64,000 nucleotides of DNA from the NCBI RefSeq assembly GCF_000010165.1, contig NC_012491.1, positions 2,549,501 to 2,613,500 on the forward strand, read 5' to 3'. The DNA is from Brevibacillus brevis NBRC 100599 (GTDB lineage: Bacteria > Bacillota > Bacilli > Brevibacillales > Brevibacillaceae). The position numbers and the translations under genes were made by a program. Under the pieces are notes generated by a model. It saw only the letters and a list, made by a program, of their open reading frames with translations, made no database searches and was not told the origin of the DNA. Every line of letters starts with the position of its first letter. Positions within the stretch are counted from its first letter, which is position 1. Shown one piece after another: positions 26,754 to 35,795 of this stretch.

Positions 26754-28163
26754 GTGAAAATCGAGGACTGGTTTCATACGCTTCGGAACAAAGCGCAGAC
26801 GATTGAAGAGAAGTGGCAGGGGGCTTCTGAACAAGAACGTCTTCAGCTCGCGGAACAATTGTTTCAATTGCGCCAAGTAAGTGATACTGTCGTAGACCTG
26901 TGGCTGCAATTCGAAGAAAAATTATCGAATGCGATTCGTAACATCAAGGAAATGGAAGGACAGCTTCCGGCAGAAGAGAAAAAGGCGCATCAGCCGAAGG
27001 TGAAAACAGAATCACCAAAGGCCATTGAAACAAACACATACGAGCCGATTTTTCGTCGTGGGGAAGGCTTTTATCATTTGCGTATGTTCCAAGACGCGAA
27101 AAAGTGTTTTGCAGAATTAGTTCAAAAATCGCCAGACTGGGAAAGTGGGCGCCTATATTACGCCTACAGTCTCCTTTTGTGTGAGGAGAAAGAATTAGCT
27201 TTTCGGGAATTCCGTCTTCTCGGCAGGACAGCAAGCTCACCTACCATTGTGGCCATTAGTTTTAATGCCATCGGGTGTATACTTGCGGAAGAGGAGCAGT
27301 GGCTAGAGGCGGCACAAGCTTTTAAGACTTCTCTCGAGATCAAGCCAGAACAGGAAGAAGCCAAATACAACCTCGCGCTATGCTATTTAAGAGATGGCGA
27401 TGCACAGGAAGCTTTGGACGAATTGGAACCGTATCTAGAAAAAAACGAGCACGATTGGGAAGCGCAGATGCTATGGCTACGTGCTGCCAAATTACTGCAT
27501 ATGATGGACAAGACGGTGGAATGGAGCCCGCCGAAAGGCTTGCAATTGCCGACACGCGATTTGGACAGCGATACTCTTCAGGAAATGGCCTCTTTATACG
27601 AAACAGTGGGCAATTACCACCGGGCACAGATTTGCTATCACTTTTTGACGGAGCGTTCCCCAAAAGATGGGTGGACGTGGCATGGCTTGGCCTGGAATAC
27701 TTGGCTGATTGCTGGTACAAAGCGCGCATTAACGCTCGTCAAAAAAGCGATCAGTCTTGCACCCGAAAATGACGACTTTCTTTTTAGTTATGGCTGGATG
27801 CTGTTGTTTGACGGAAGGGTAGAGGAAGCAATCAAAGCGTTTCGGATCATGCTGGAGAAAAACCGAGACAATCGCCTCGGACAATCCGGGATGATTTCCG
27901 CATACGAAAAGCTGGGGGATACACAAGAAGCAAAACGGATGGCAAAGTATTTCCTGGAAGACGCTGAGCCATATGTACGTTCGTTAGGGTATTTTCATCT
28001 GGGAAGAATCGCGGTTGTGGAAGAAAATTGGCGCCTGGCTGAACAATATTTTCAACGGGCATTGCCATTCGCAGAACAGTTATGGGAAATCCCCATCTAT
28101 CTGCAACTTTGTGCAAGCAAGCTCGGTCAATCAGAAATGCAGACTGAGCTGGTACAGCCGTAA
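26754..28163 (+). CDS. Large tetratricopeptide-repeat protein
   Basis: The product (about 469 residues) starts with a charged helical region to residue 95, then has TPR units such as GEGFYHLRMFQDAKKCFAEL, QWLEAAQAFKTSLEIKPEQE, NYHRAQICYHFLTERSPKDG and ENWRLAEQYFQRALPFAEQ. There is no signal peptide. The GTG at 26754 fits AGGGGGTGG better than the GTG at 26742, which overlaps it. The gene sits between panD and dinG, where B. subtilis has none. The partner is unknown. It is not closely similar to the TPR gene at 10713. Confidence 0.75.
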   Translation: MKIEDWFHTLRNKAQTIEEKWQGASEQERLQLAEQLFQLRQVSDTVVDLWLQFEEKLSNAIRNIKEMEGQLPAEEKKAHQPKVKTESPKAIETNTYEPIFRRGEGFYHLRMFQDAKKCFAELVQKSPDWESGRLYYAYSLLLCEEKELAFREFRLLGRTASSPTIVAISFNAIGCILAEEEQWLEAAQAFKTSLEIKPEQEEAKYNLALCYLRDGDAQEALDELEPYLEKNEHDWEAQMLWLRAAKLLHMMDKTVEWSPPKGLQLPTRDLDSDTLQEMASLYETVGNYHRAQICYHFLTERSPKDGWTWHGLAWNTWLIAGTKRALTLVKKAISLAPENDDFLFSYGWMLLFDGRVEEAIKAFRIMLEKNRDNRLGQSGMISAYEKLGDTQEAKRMAKYFLEDAEPYVRSLGYFHLGRIAVVEENWRLAEQYFQRALPFAEQLWEIPIYLQLCASKLGQSEMQTELVQP

Positions 28164-28254
28164 ATGTACAGGAGAGCAGGAATATTTCCCATCGTTGCCG
28201 AATGTGAATGAGTGCGGATTGAATGTTTCCGCCCAGGTTACGAGGTGACAACGT

Positions 28255-31158
28255 TTGAATCGATTACTAGTTGTAGATTTTGAGACGACGGGAAGCCATC
28301 CACGCCAAGGGGACAGCATCATTCAGATTGGTGCCGTCGCAATCGATGACGGGCAGATTACCGAGAGTTTTTCCACCCTGATTCATCCGGGCCAGGATAT
28401 TCCCCCTTTTATTACCCAATTAACAGGGATTACCAACGAGATGGTTGCAGATGCTCCTTCCTTGGAAGAAGTGTTTCCAGATTTCTTGCGTTTATTGGAC
28501 GGGCGAGCTTTTGTTGCACATAATGCAAGCTTTGATCTCCAATTTTTACAAGAAGCCCTGCTGAGCCAGGGCTATTATGCGTTTGACGGCTACGTGCTTG
28601 ATACGGTGGAGCTATCCCGCGTTCTTTTGCCGATGCAAAATAGCTACAGACTCGGAGAACTGGCGTCTGAGCTGGAAATCGAGCACGATAATCCTCATCA
28701 AGCAGATAGTGATGCGCTTGCCACGGCCCAGCTGTTTCTCCACTTGCTGGATATTTTAAAGAAATTGCCACTTGTAACGATCCAGCGGCTGCAGATGCTC
28801 GTCTCTTCGTTTCGCTCAGATATCGAGGTTCTTTTGCGGCAGATCGAGATGGAAAAGCTAATAGAGCTGCCAGAGCTGGATGGAACGCCAACCAAAACGG
28901 ATTCCTCCGATATGTGGGATATTTATCGCCAGTTGGCCTTACGGAAACGCGAAGAAAAATTAACAGCGTCCCTGAAGCATCCTCCTGTCGATGTGACAGT
29001 GACCAAAGCGTTTGCCGAGCAGCTCGAGGATGTCTTGGGCGAAAACGGGTACATGCAGGCGAAAATGTCGGGGTATCAACGTAGAGATGCTCAGGAAGCG
29101 ATGATGCATGCCGTCTATGAGGCAATGGAGGATGGCGTCCATTTATTGGTAGAGGCGGGGACAGGTACGGGAAAATCATTAGCCTATCTCTTGCCGGGGA
29201 TCATTTGGGCTCATCACAATCAGCAGCAGCTGGTGGTCAGTACCAATACCATTCAATTGCAGGAACAGCTATTCCATAAGGAAATCGCTACCTTGCAGGA
29301 GTCGTTGCCGTTTTCGTTTACTGCTTCGACGCTAAAAGGCAGAGGAAACTACTTATGCTTGCGTAAATTTGAACAAGCTGTGGACGAGCCTGTAGAAGGA
29401 AGCAGCCAAGAAATGCGCTTGGTAAAAGGACAGATGCTGACGTGGCTCACGCAAACTGTTACCGGTGACGTGGAAGAGCTGAGCATGCCTCCAAGTGGTC
29501 AACTGCTATGGCAACAGGTAAAAAGTGATACGGGCTCTTGCTTGAATCGGGCTTGTCCGTGGTTTAGTCGCTGCTACTATTTTCAGGCGAAGGAACGGGC
29601 TCGCGATGTCGATGTCCTCATCGTCAATCACGCCCTTTTCATCAGCGATCTACAAGCGGAAAACAGGATCCTACCTGCGTATGAAGTTGCCATCGTCGAT
29701 GAGGCCCATCATTTGGAGGATGCTGCGACACAGCATCTAGGCAAGCAGTTTTCAACCACGCAGCTTCTTTTCTTGCTAGATCGTGCATCGGTTGAAGAGA
29801 GTGGGTCAATTGCACGCTTCGCAGAAGAGCTGCAAAGCTGGATGCCTGCGGTACAAGAAGAAGTAGTGGCAAAGCTTTTGGAGCTGAGAAAACAGTCCGC
29901 GACCTTGCGAGAGAAAGCGCAGCAATGGACACAGCTCTTGTATGCATGGGCATCAGATCGTGCGGAGGAGACGACGGACGCTGGTCGTGAGACGGTACGT
30001 TATCGGATCGAATCGTTTGTAGGCAAACACGAGAAGATACGCAAAGTAACCAAAAAGCTGATTGAAGGGATGACTGCCTATGCAGCGGGCATCGAGCAGC
30101 TTTTGCGAACGACTCCGCAAGAGGAAAAGCCACCTTTTGCTGTACGTAGTCTACTGACAGATTTATTTGGTCTCATCAAAGACTGGCAGAATACCGTGGA
30201 GCTGCTTCACTTCTTTTTACTTGAGCAGGATGCAGAGTATGTGTATTGGATGGAAGTAGAGTCCCGTACAGCTCGCAAGCAGGTGCATTTGTCCGCAGCA
30301 CTCTTGAAGGTTGCCGACTCACTGGCAGAACCACTGTTCGCGCAAAAACGGAGCCTGATTTTGACATCAGCCACTCTGACGGTCAAAAACAGCTTTTCCT
30401 ACATCAAAAGCCAGTTTGGTCTCGACCAACTGCCTGAGGAACGAGTGCGCACCTTGTCACTGCCATCGCCGTTTCATTATGAAGAGCAGGGATTGCTGTT
30501 GATCCCATCTGATTTCCCGGCACCAGGTAAAGAGAGTGACCACACGTATTTGGAGGCGGTCATACAAGGGTGCGTGGATGTCGTACTGGCTTCGAAAGGA
30601 AGGACGTTGATCCTGTTTACCTCCCATTCGATGCTTCGCCTTGTTTATCAAGCGATGAAGGAACGACTAGCGGAGGCGCCAGAACCGTATACGTTATTCG
30701 GTCACGGGATTGATAGCAACAATCGGAGCAAGCTGGTGCGACTGTTCCGAAGCATGGAGAGAAGTGTTCTGCTTGGGACGAGCAGCTTCTGGGAAGGTGT
30801 CGATATCCAGGGGGAATGGCTGAGCAGTTTGGTTATTGTTCGACTTCCGTTTGCTCCGCCGAATCACCCTGTCTATCAAGGAAGGGCAGAGCTTTTGAAG
30901 GCAGAAGGAAAAAATGCCTTTATGTCGTTGTCTCTTCCACAAGCCGTTCTGCAATTTAAGCAAGGGGTGGGACGATTAATTCGCCATCACTTGGATCGAG
31001 GGGTCGTGATCGTTCTCGACACGCGTGTGGTTGAGGCGAGATATGGACGCTCATTCCTTCAATCTTTGCCGCCATTTCAAATCGAAAGCGGTCCATGGCC
31101 AACACTGCGAGAGCGTATAGAGCCATTCCTTAGTATGCAATCCCTGTCAGATTCATAA
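28255..31158 (+). CDS. dinG: DinG-family exonuclease/helicase
   Basis: The 967-residue protein fuses an N-terminal DEDDh 3'-5' exonuclease (VVDFETTG at 6-13, AHNASFDLQFL, HQADSDALATA) to an XPD/DinG-type helicase. The helicase has VEAGTGTGKSLAYLLPGI as Walker A, IVDEAHHLEDA as the DEAH box, and LGTSSFWEGVDIQGE and GVGRLIRH as motifs V and VI. Four cysteines in NYLCL and CLNRACPWFSRCYY have the spacing of an iron-sulfur cluster domain, so cluster binding looks possible. The start is TTG at 28255 behind GAGGTGA. It likely acts in DNA repair. Confidence 0.92.
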   Translation: MNRLLVVDFETTGSHPRQGDSIIQIGAVAIDDGQITESFSTLIHPGQDIPPFITQLTGITNEMVADAPSLEEVFPDFLRLLDGRAFVAHNASFDLQFLQEALLSQGYYAFDGYVLDTVELSRVLLPMQNSYRLGELASELEIEHDNPHQADSDALATAQLFLHLLDILKKLPLVTIQRLQMLVSSFRSDIEVLLRQIEMEKLIELPELDGTPTKTDSSDMWDIYRQLALRKREEKLTASLKHPPVDVTVTKAFAEQLEDVLGENGYMQAKMSGYQRRDAQEAMMHAVYEAMEDGVHLLVEAGTGTGKSLAYLLPGIIWAHHNQQQLVVSTNTIQLQEQLFHKEIATLQESLPFSFTASTLKGRGNYLCLRKFEQAVDEPVEGSSQEMRLVKGQMLTWLTQTVTGDVEELSMPPSGQLLWQQVKSDTGSCLNRACPWFSRCYYFQAKERARDVDVLIVNHALFISDLQAENRILPAYEVAIVDEAHHLEDAATQHLGKQFSTTQLLFLLDRASVEESGSIARFAEELQSWMPAVQEEVVAKLLELRKQSATLREKAQQWTQLLYAWASDRAEETTDAGRETVRYRIESFVGKHEKIRKVTKKLIEGMTAYAAGIEQLLRTTPQEEKPPFAVRSLLTDLFGLIKDWQNTVELLHFFLLEQDAEYVYWMEVESRTARKQVHLSAALLKVADSLAEPLFAQKRSLILTSATLTVKNSFSYIKSQFGLDQLPEERVRTLSLPSPFHYEEQGLLLIPSDFPAPGKESDHTYLEAVIQGCVDVVLASKGRTLILFTSHSMLRLVYQAMKERLAEAPEPYTLFGHGIDSNNRSKLVRLFRSMERSVLLGTSSFWEGVDIQGEWLSSLVIVRLPFAPPNHPVYQGRAELLKAEGKNAFMSLSLPQAVLQFKQGVGRLIRHHLDRGVVIVLDTRVVEARYGRSFLQSLPPFQIESGPWPTLRERIEPFLSMQSLSDS

Positions 31159-31199
31159 AATGAAGCAATAGTCTCATAGGGATTAAGGTGATAAAATAA

Positions 31200-32105
31200 A
31201 TGTTATGGAAAAAAGCGTGGCGTTGGTGGATGGTAGTTCTTAGTGCGATTTTCCTTAGCGCATGCTCGATTGATAGCCATTTGTATTTGCAAGAAGCAGC
31301 AGTGAAGATAGATGACCCGTTTGAAACGGAGACAGAACAGGAATTTTCGGGTCTCATTGTCACCTACTTGGCACTTCCACATGGTGAGAGCACGCTTTTG
31401 AGAATGCCAGGCGGTAAAACGATGCTGATTGATACGGGTACGGCAGAAGATTGGCCCATTCTTTCGGCGCGCTTGGCAGAGCTCAAGATCACACGGCTCG
31501 ATTATGTAGTGTTGACGAACGACCAGCCTGAGCATATGGGAGGCTTCGCTTCATTGAGCCAACAAGTGCTTGTAAATGCCGTCATTTTGCCCAAGCTGAT
31601 CGCGCCATCCATTCGCCATGTCGTGCTGCTTCGCTCCAACCAAAAGCAGATGGAAGCAGAGCAAGGACAAGTACTCACTCTTGAACAAGATATCTCCATG
31701 GAAGTGTTGCTCCCGGATGAACCGTTATTTTTATCGCCCCAGAATAATTCTCTCGTTTTTCGATTGACGCATGGCCAACTGCGATTTTTATTTATGAGTG
31801 CCGTGAATGAAAAAGCAGAAGAGCGACTGTTGGAACGGCAAAATGACAGATTGAAGGCGGAAGTGCTAAAGGTAGCTGGTCAGGGAAGCAATCAAGGCTC
31901 TTCGCAACCGTTTCTGACGAAGGTCGATCCCCAGGTCGCCATTATTCAGACAGGCCGATCGCGGGATCAAATGAAAGACGGTCAGACGGAAGTCATGGAG
32001 CGTCTGGGTGAGTCATGGGCTGAGACATACGTTACCAGCCACGACGGTTCCATTACCATTTTATCGAATGGAAAAGAATATCGGATTTTGAAGCAAAAGA
32101 ATTAG
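31200..32105 (+). CDS. Lipoprotein with a degraded metallo-beta-lactamase fold
   Basis: Residues 1-23 form a lipoprotein signal with the lipobox LSACS. The mature part resembles the extracellular metallo-beta-lactamase domain of ComEC-type proteins: GESTLLRMPGGKTMLIDTGT, then LDYVVLTNDQPEHMGGF. In active members the last motif reads THxHxDHxGG; here the metal-binding positions are Asn, Gln and Glu with only the final His kept. The last part, VTSHDGSITILSNG, also matches the ComEC tail. AAGGTGAT precedes the ATG. It is 41 bases from dinG and 15 from rex. It may bind a ligand without hydrolysing it. Confidence 0.78.
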   Translation: MLWKKAWRWWMVVLSAIFLSACSIDSHLYLQEAAVKIDDPFETETEQEFSGLIVTYLALPHGESTLLRMPGGKTMLIDTGTAEDWPILSARLAELKITRLDYVVLTNDQPEHMGGFASLSQQVLVNAVILPKLIAPSIRHVVLLRSNQKQMEAEQGQVLTLEQDISMEVLLPDEPLFLSPQNNSLVFRLTHGQLRFLFMSAVNEKAEERLLERQNDRLKAEVLKVAGQGSNQGSSQPFLTKVDPQVAIIQTGRSRDQMKDGQTEVMERLGESWAETYVTSHDGSITILSNGKEYRILKQKN

Positions 32106-32120
32106 GGGGGAAGACCGAAC

Positions 32121-32744
32121 GTGGCAAAACACGAAAAGATTTCGGAAGCGGTCGTCCGTCGTTTGCCGATTTATCTGCGTTACCTCAGTTATTTGCAGCA
32201 GGTTGAGGTGACCACCGTTTCCTCCCAACAGATGGGCAAGAATCTCGATGTGAATCCTGCCCAAATCAGAAAAGATCTTGCAGCTTTTGGTGATTTTGGA
32301 AAAAAGGGAATCGGCTATGATGTCGATTATCTGGTGGAAAAAATACGTGAAATTCTAAAACTAACAGATGAAATCCGTGTCGCTTTGGTCGGAGCTGGGC
32401 ATTTGGGCCATGCCATTAGTAACTACAACGCTTATTTGAAAGATAACATGCGGATTGCGGCCATCTTTGATAATAATCCAGAGAAGCAGGGTAAAAAAGT
32501 CGCAGGTATACCGATTCAGCCTTTATCAGAGCTGGAAGAGACAATCGTAAACAAGCAAATCAAGCTGGCGATTATTACGGTACCGGCACCTGCAGCGCAA
32601 TCCGTATGTGATCAGTTGACTCAAGCGGGTATCAAGGGGATCTTGAATTTTGCCCCTACGACGATTCGCGCAGGAAAAGATGTTCGCATTCACTATGCGG
32701 ACGTGACGTCCAACCTGCAAAGCCTGGCCTACTACTTGACATAA
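32121..32744 (+). CDS. rex: Redox-sensing transcriptional repressor Rex
   Basis: Rex senses the NADH/NAD ratio and represses fermentation and alternative respiration genes when NADH is low. The 207 residues begin with a winged helix (RRLPIYLRYLSYLQQ, then QIRKDLAAFGDFGKKG), followed by a Rossmann fold with VALVGAGHLGHAI and FDNNPEKQGK, and a C-terminal swapped helix ending SLAYYLT. The GTG start at 32121 follows AGGGGGGAAG. It lies in a close row with the lipoprotein and the deaminase. Confidence 0.94.
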   Translation: MAKHEKISEAVVRRLPIYLRYLSYLQQVEVTTVSSQQMGKNLDVNPAQIRKDLAAFGDFGKKGIGYDVDYLVEKIREILKLTDEIRVALVGAGHLGHAISNYNAYLKDNMRIAAIFDNNPEKQGKKVAGIPIQPLSELEETIVNKQIKLAIITVPAPAAQSVCDQLTQAGIKGILNFAPTTIRAGKDVRIHYADVTSNLQSLAYYLT

Positions 32745-32760
32745 GAATGGAGTGTATACT

Positions 32761-34065
32761 ATGAAAAAGACGATCCTCATTCACGCAACAGTCATTACCG
32801 TTAACGATACGAATGAAGTCATTCACGATGGTGCCGTAGCATTCGAAGGTAACAAGATTACGTATGTGGGCCCAACTCCTGAGGACCTATCAGAAGCAGG
32901 ATACGATGAGGTTATCGATCAAAAAGGAGACTACATACTGCCTGGTTTAATCAACACGCATGGACATGCTGGTATGTCCCTCCTACGCGGTTATGCAGAT
33001 GATTTGCCGCTGCAACAATGGCTGGAAGACAAAATGTGGCCATTGGAGGCGCAATTCACGGGAGATACAGTAAAATGGGGTACTCAACTGTCGCTTATTG
33101 AGATGATTCGTACGGGAACCACTACGTTTGTGGATATGTATGATCATATGGATGTTGTGGCAAAGGAAGTCGATGCAGCTGGAATGCGTGCCCGCCTTTG
33201 CCGAGGGATGATCGGTTTGTGTTCTGAAGAAGAACGTCAAACAAAGCTGAAAGACGCGACTCTTTTTGCAAAAGAATGGCATAATCAGGCAGACGGACGT
33301 ATTACCGTCATGATGGCACCGCATGCGCCGTACACCTGCTCGCCAGAATTTATTACCCAAATTATCGAAAAAGCCGATGAGTTGTCCTTGCCGCTTCATA
33401 TCCATATGTCTGAAACCGCTTGGGAAGTCGGTCAAAACGAGAAGGACTACGGACAGCGTCCAGTTGCACATTTGGAAAAGCTGGGCATGTTCAATCGCCC
33501 AACACTCGTAGCGCACGCTGTTCACCTTACGGATGAAGAAATCGACATTTTGGCAAAATACAACGTGAGAGTTTCTCATAATGTCGTGAGCAACCTGAAG
33601 CTGGCAAGCGGTGTTGCGCCTGTTCCGAAAATGTTGGCAAAAGGTGTAAGCGTATCACTGGGTACGGACAGCTCGGCAAGCAACAACAATTTGAATTTGT
33701 TTGAGGAATTGAAGCTCGCTGCGATCCTGCACAAAGGTGTAAATAACGACCCAGTAGCGGTTCCAGCAGAGGAAGCCCTTCGCATGGCTACTCGTTATGG
33801 CGCAGAAGGGGTGTTCCAACAAGAAACACTCGGAAGCATTGAAGTAGGCAAGCAAGCTGACTTGATCGTGATGGATAGCCATCAAGCTCATTTCCACCCA
33901 GCACACCAACCGATTTCACACGTGGTGTACGCGGCAAATGGACGAGATGTGAAAGATACGATTGTAGCGGGTAAATTCTTAATGCGTAATCATAAGTTGT
34001 TGACCATCGATGAGGAGCGCGCGATTTACGAAGCAAACCGCGTATTCCAAACGTTAAAACGGTAA
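32761..34065 (+). CDS. mtaD: 5-methylthioadenosine / S-adenosylhomocysteine deaminase
   Basis: This amidohydrolase of the chlorohydrolase branch deaminates S-adenosylhomocysteine or methylthioadenosine. The 434 residues keep the metal ligands: NTHGHAGMSLLRGY near 65, HIHMSETAWEV, VAHAVHL and GTDSSASNNN. The C-terminal GSIEVGKQADLIVMD closes the fold. ATG at 32761 has GGAG nine bases upstream; an in-frame GTG at 32752 overlaps that site. It follows rex by 16 bases. The exact nucleoside is inferred from the family. Confidence 0.88.
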   Translation: MKKTILIHATVITVNDTNEVIHDGAVAFEGNKITYVGPTPEDLSEAGYDEVIDQKGDYILPGLINTHGHAGMSLLRGYADDLPLQQWLEDKMWPLEAQFTGDTVKWGTQLSLIEMIRTGTTTFVDMYDHMDVVAKEVDAAGMRARLCRGMIGLCSEEERQTKLKDATLFAKEWHNQADGRITVMMAPHAPYTCSPEFITQIIEKADELSLPLHIHMSETAWEVGQNEKDYGQRPVAHLEKLGMFNRPTLVAHAVHLTDEEIDILAKYNVRVSHNVVSNLKLASGVAPVPKMLAKGVSVSLGTDSSASNNNLNLFEELKLAAILHKGVNNDPVAVPAEEALRMATRYGAEGVFQQETLGSIEVGKQADLIVMDSHQAHFHPAHQPISHVVYAANGRDVKDTIVAGKFLMRNHKLLTIDEERAIYEANRVFQTLKR

Positions 34066-34441
34066 AAGGCTCCTGTCAGGTGGGGGACAGGAGTAAGGCA
34101 GTGCAGGTGTAGGTAGGGGAATTGGATACTAAGACGTTCCGTTGTTCATTTTTGCCACAGCTTTTGTCAGGAGATGATGGCGAAAATGAAGAGTGGGTGT
34201 GTGCGACCATTGACGCAAGGGAGACGACAATCCTGCCCAGGAGACGCGGTATTCCTGTAACAGAAACCCAAGTATGTCAGGAGATGTGGTTTGTTGCGAA
34301 GATGTCACGCGCTCACCTCCTCGGGGTGTATGTGTAGTATGACCGCCCAACCTTAAGCTATGATTAGCAACTTTTCCGTGTCGTTCTAAAACCTTCCCGT
34401 ATAGCATAGGCTAAAGACAAAAATGGGACAGGGGGGACGAC
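34066..34441. other. Long intergenic region with a hairpin and repeated AGGAGA motifs
   Basis: This 376-base gap holds an 8-bp hairpin at 34070-34093 (CTCCTGTC with GACAGGAG). On the minus strand CCTTTT follows it. The 12-mer TGTCAGGAGATG occurs exactly twice, at 34165-34176 and 34275-34286, with related CCAGGAGACG near 34238 and AGGGAGACG near 34217. A minus-strand reading frame with a strong ribosome site lies at 34129-34308. No convincing plus-strand gene was found. Confidence 0.4.
34129..34308 (-). CDS. Possible small protein of 59 residues on the minus strand
   Basis: On the minus strand GAGGAGGTGA lies six bases before a GTG at 34308, and the frame is open to a stop at 34129. The product starts MTSSQQTTSPDILGFLLQEY. 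I do not recognise it, and its composition (many Ser, Thr, His) is not clearly protein-like. The hairpin at 34070-34093 followed by CCTTTT could terminate this transcript. The ribosome site is the best evidence; the frame could still be chance. Confidence 0.25.
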   Translation of the reverse strand: MTSSQQTTSPDILGFLLQEYRVSWAGLSSPLRQWSHTPTLHFRHHLLTKAVAKMNNGTS

Positions 34442-35134
34442 ATGTACATCCGGCCCAAAATGCTGTGGTGGCTCATTCCAATCCTACTCGGTCTATTTCT
34501 CCTCGGGATTGTATTGGGAACAGTAAGTCGATCTGCCAATACAGATACTGCGCCTGCGGTCAGACAAACAACAGGGACGAAGCAGACGAAGACGGTAGCG
34601 GAGCTTTTGGAGCAGATCACGAAGGACGAGGAACGCTCATTTCTCGTATACATGCAGAATCAGACCTTGCATGGGCGATATCAAAATGAGCAATTTCAGC
34701 TCGCAGGAGAAATCGGTGGCCACCAGCTTGAAATAGCCAGAAAAGATGGGCAGCCAGTATCGGTGCGAATGGATGGCCAGATACAGGATCATGCCGCTCT
34801 GCCGTATGCGATGTTCACCCCGCATGAGCACGCAGTATTGCTCAAAGGAGTTTTGCAATCGGTTAGCCCTGAACGCCTTGAAGATACTGCAGGGCAAGGA
34901 TGGAGTGGATACCGGATAGCGGTACCACCTGAGGAAGTCTCTTCGTTATTATCGATGTGGTTAGGTCCATCCTTCCCTCTTCAGGATTTGACTCCGAATA
35001 TAACGAACGGAATGAAAGTCAATTACCAACTTTGGTACGATTCAACTACGGGGCAGCTTCGCCAACTGGAGCTGGATTTGCAAATACAAACGGCAGTTGG
35101 AGTGAAGAGAGACCAGCTTCGATTCCGATTGTAA
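34442..35134 (+). CDS. Membrane-anchored extracytoplasmic protein of unknown function
   Basis: The 230-residue product has a single N-terminal membrane helix (MLWWLIPILLGLFLLGIVLG) and a linker rich in Thr, followed by a soluble domain of about 180 residues predicted to lie outside the membrane. The domain is beta-rich in appearance, with LVYMQNQTLHGRYQNEQFQL and NYQLWYDSTTGQLRQLELDL, a pattern seen in LolA/LppX-like or DUF-type lipoprotein relatives, but I cannot name the family. GGGGGGAC precedes the ATG. The YpmB-like gene follows after 29 bases, so both are probably cotranscribed. Confidence 0.72.
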   Translation: MYIRPKMLWWLIPILLGLFLLGIVLGTVSRSANTDTAPAVRQTTGTKQTKTVAELLEQITKDEERSFLVYMQNQTLHGRYQNEQFQLAGEIGGHQLEIARKDGQPVSVRMDGQIQDHAALPYAMFTPHEHAVLLKGVLQSVSPERLEDTAGQGWSGYRIAVPPEEVSSLLSMWLGPSFPLQDLTPNITNGMKVNYQLWYDSTTGQLRQLELDLQIQTAVGVKRDQLRFRL

Positions 35135-35163
35135 TGTCAGCCACGTAAAGGAGTTACTTTGCT

Positions 35164-35643
35164 GTGTTAGTACGAATTATCCTATCAATTGTAGCCGTCA
35201 TTTTACTTACGGGAGCTGGGTTCGCCTATCATCTGACGGCTTCTGTAGCAGGAGAGCGCAATCAATTTGAGGAAACCATTCGTCAGTGGGTCCAGGATCG
35301 CACGACAATCACTGAGATTGAAACCATTGATGAATATCGAGGCAAGGAGAGCTACGCTGTCGTCATTGGGAAAAATAAGGCGGGGACACAAGTTGTCGCT
35401 TGGATGACCGATCAAAAAGTTAGCTTCGATCGAATGGATCTTGCTGTTCCAAAAAAGAATGTAGAAGAGGCGGTTTACAAGTCCTTCCCGCAATCGGAGA
35501 TCACTCATTTGGTTCCTGGTCTTGAAAACGATAAGAAATTTTGGGAAGTCACTGTCAAAGACAAAGACGGTCGTTTTCACTACATTCACTATGATCTATT
35601 CACTGGCGCTCTGTTAACCTCATACGTGCTCTCGCCAAGCTAA
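35164..35643 (+). CDS. ypmB: YpmB/TseB-like cell-wall elongation regulator
   Basis: The 159-residue protein has one N-terminal membrane helix (IILSIVAVILLTGAGFAYHL) and two PepSY-like halves outside the membrane, seen in ESYAVVIGKNKAGTQVVAWM and FWEVTVKDKDGRFHYIHYDL. Length, layout and position near dinG and asnS match YpmB, renamed TseB in B. subtilis, where it modulates a penicillin-binding protein. The start is GTG at 35164 with AAAGGAG ten bases upstream. The function here is inferred from synteny and fold. Confidence 0.78.
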   Translation: MLVRIILSIVAVILLTGAGFAYHLTASVAGERNQFEETIRQWVQDRTTITEIETIDEYRGKESYAVVIGKNKAGTQVVAWMTDQKVSFDRMDLAVPKKNVEEAVYKSFPQSEITHLVPGLENDKKFWEVTVKDKDGRFHYIHYDLFTGALLTSYVLSPS

Positions 35644-35658
35644 GACGCTGGTATCACG

Positions 35659-35692
35659 ACAGGCCTTTTCCTTATAGGAGAAGGCCTGTTTG
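35659..35692 (+). terminator. Hairpin terminator after the YpmB-like gene
   Basis: ACAGGCCTTTTCC pairs with GGAGAAGGCCTGT over a 5-base loop, with one G-U pair. The T run after it is short (TTT), so readthrough is possible. Confidence 0.65.
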
Positions 35693-35717
35693 GCATTCCA
35701 CCCAACATCTGTATAAG
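35690..35717 (+). promoter_or_regulatory. Possible promoter of the 35796-37827 pair
   Basis: TTGGCA at 35690-35695 and TATAAG at 35712-35717 are 16 bases apart. TATACT also occurs twice just downstream, so the exact -10 is uncertain. Confidence 0.4.
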
Positions 35718-35795
35718 AAAATGATATACTCGTGTGATATACTGGGGATGTTGCAGAGAGAGAAAACGAGAACGATATTTATGGGGGGAGTAGCC

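Noticed and set aside
28430..29179. 249-codon minus-strand frame inside dinG
   Set aside because: Shadow of the exonuclease/helicase gene; no ribosome site and low-complexity product.
34122..34337. 71-codon plus-strand frame from a TTG in the 34066-34441 gap
   Set aside because: The ribosome site is poor, the composition is unlike a protein, and the better-supported candidate is on the other strand.
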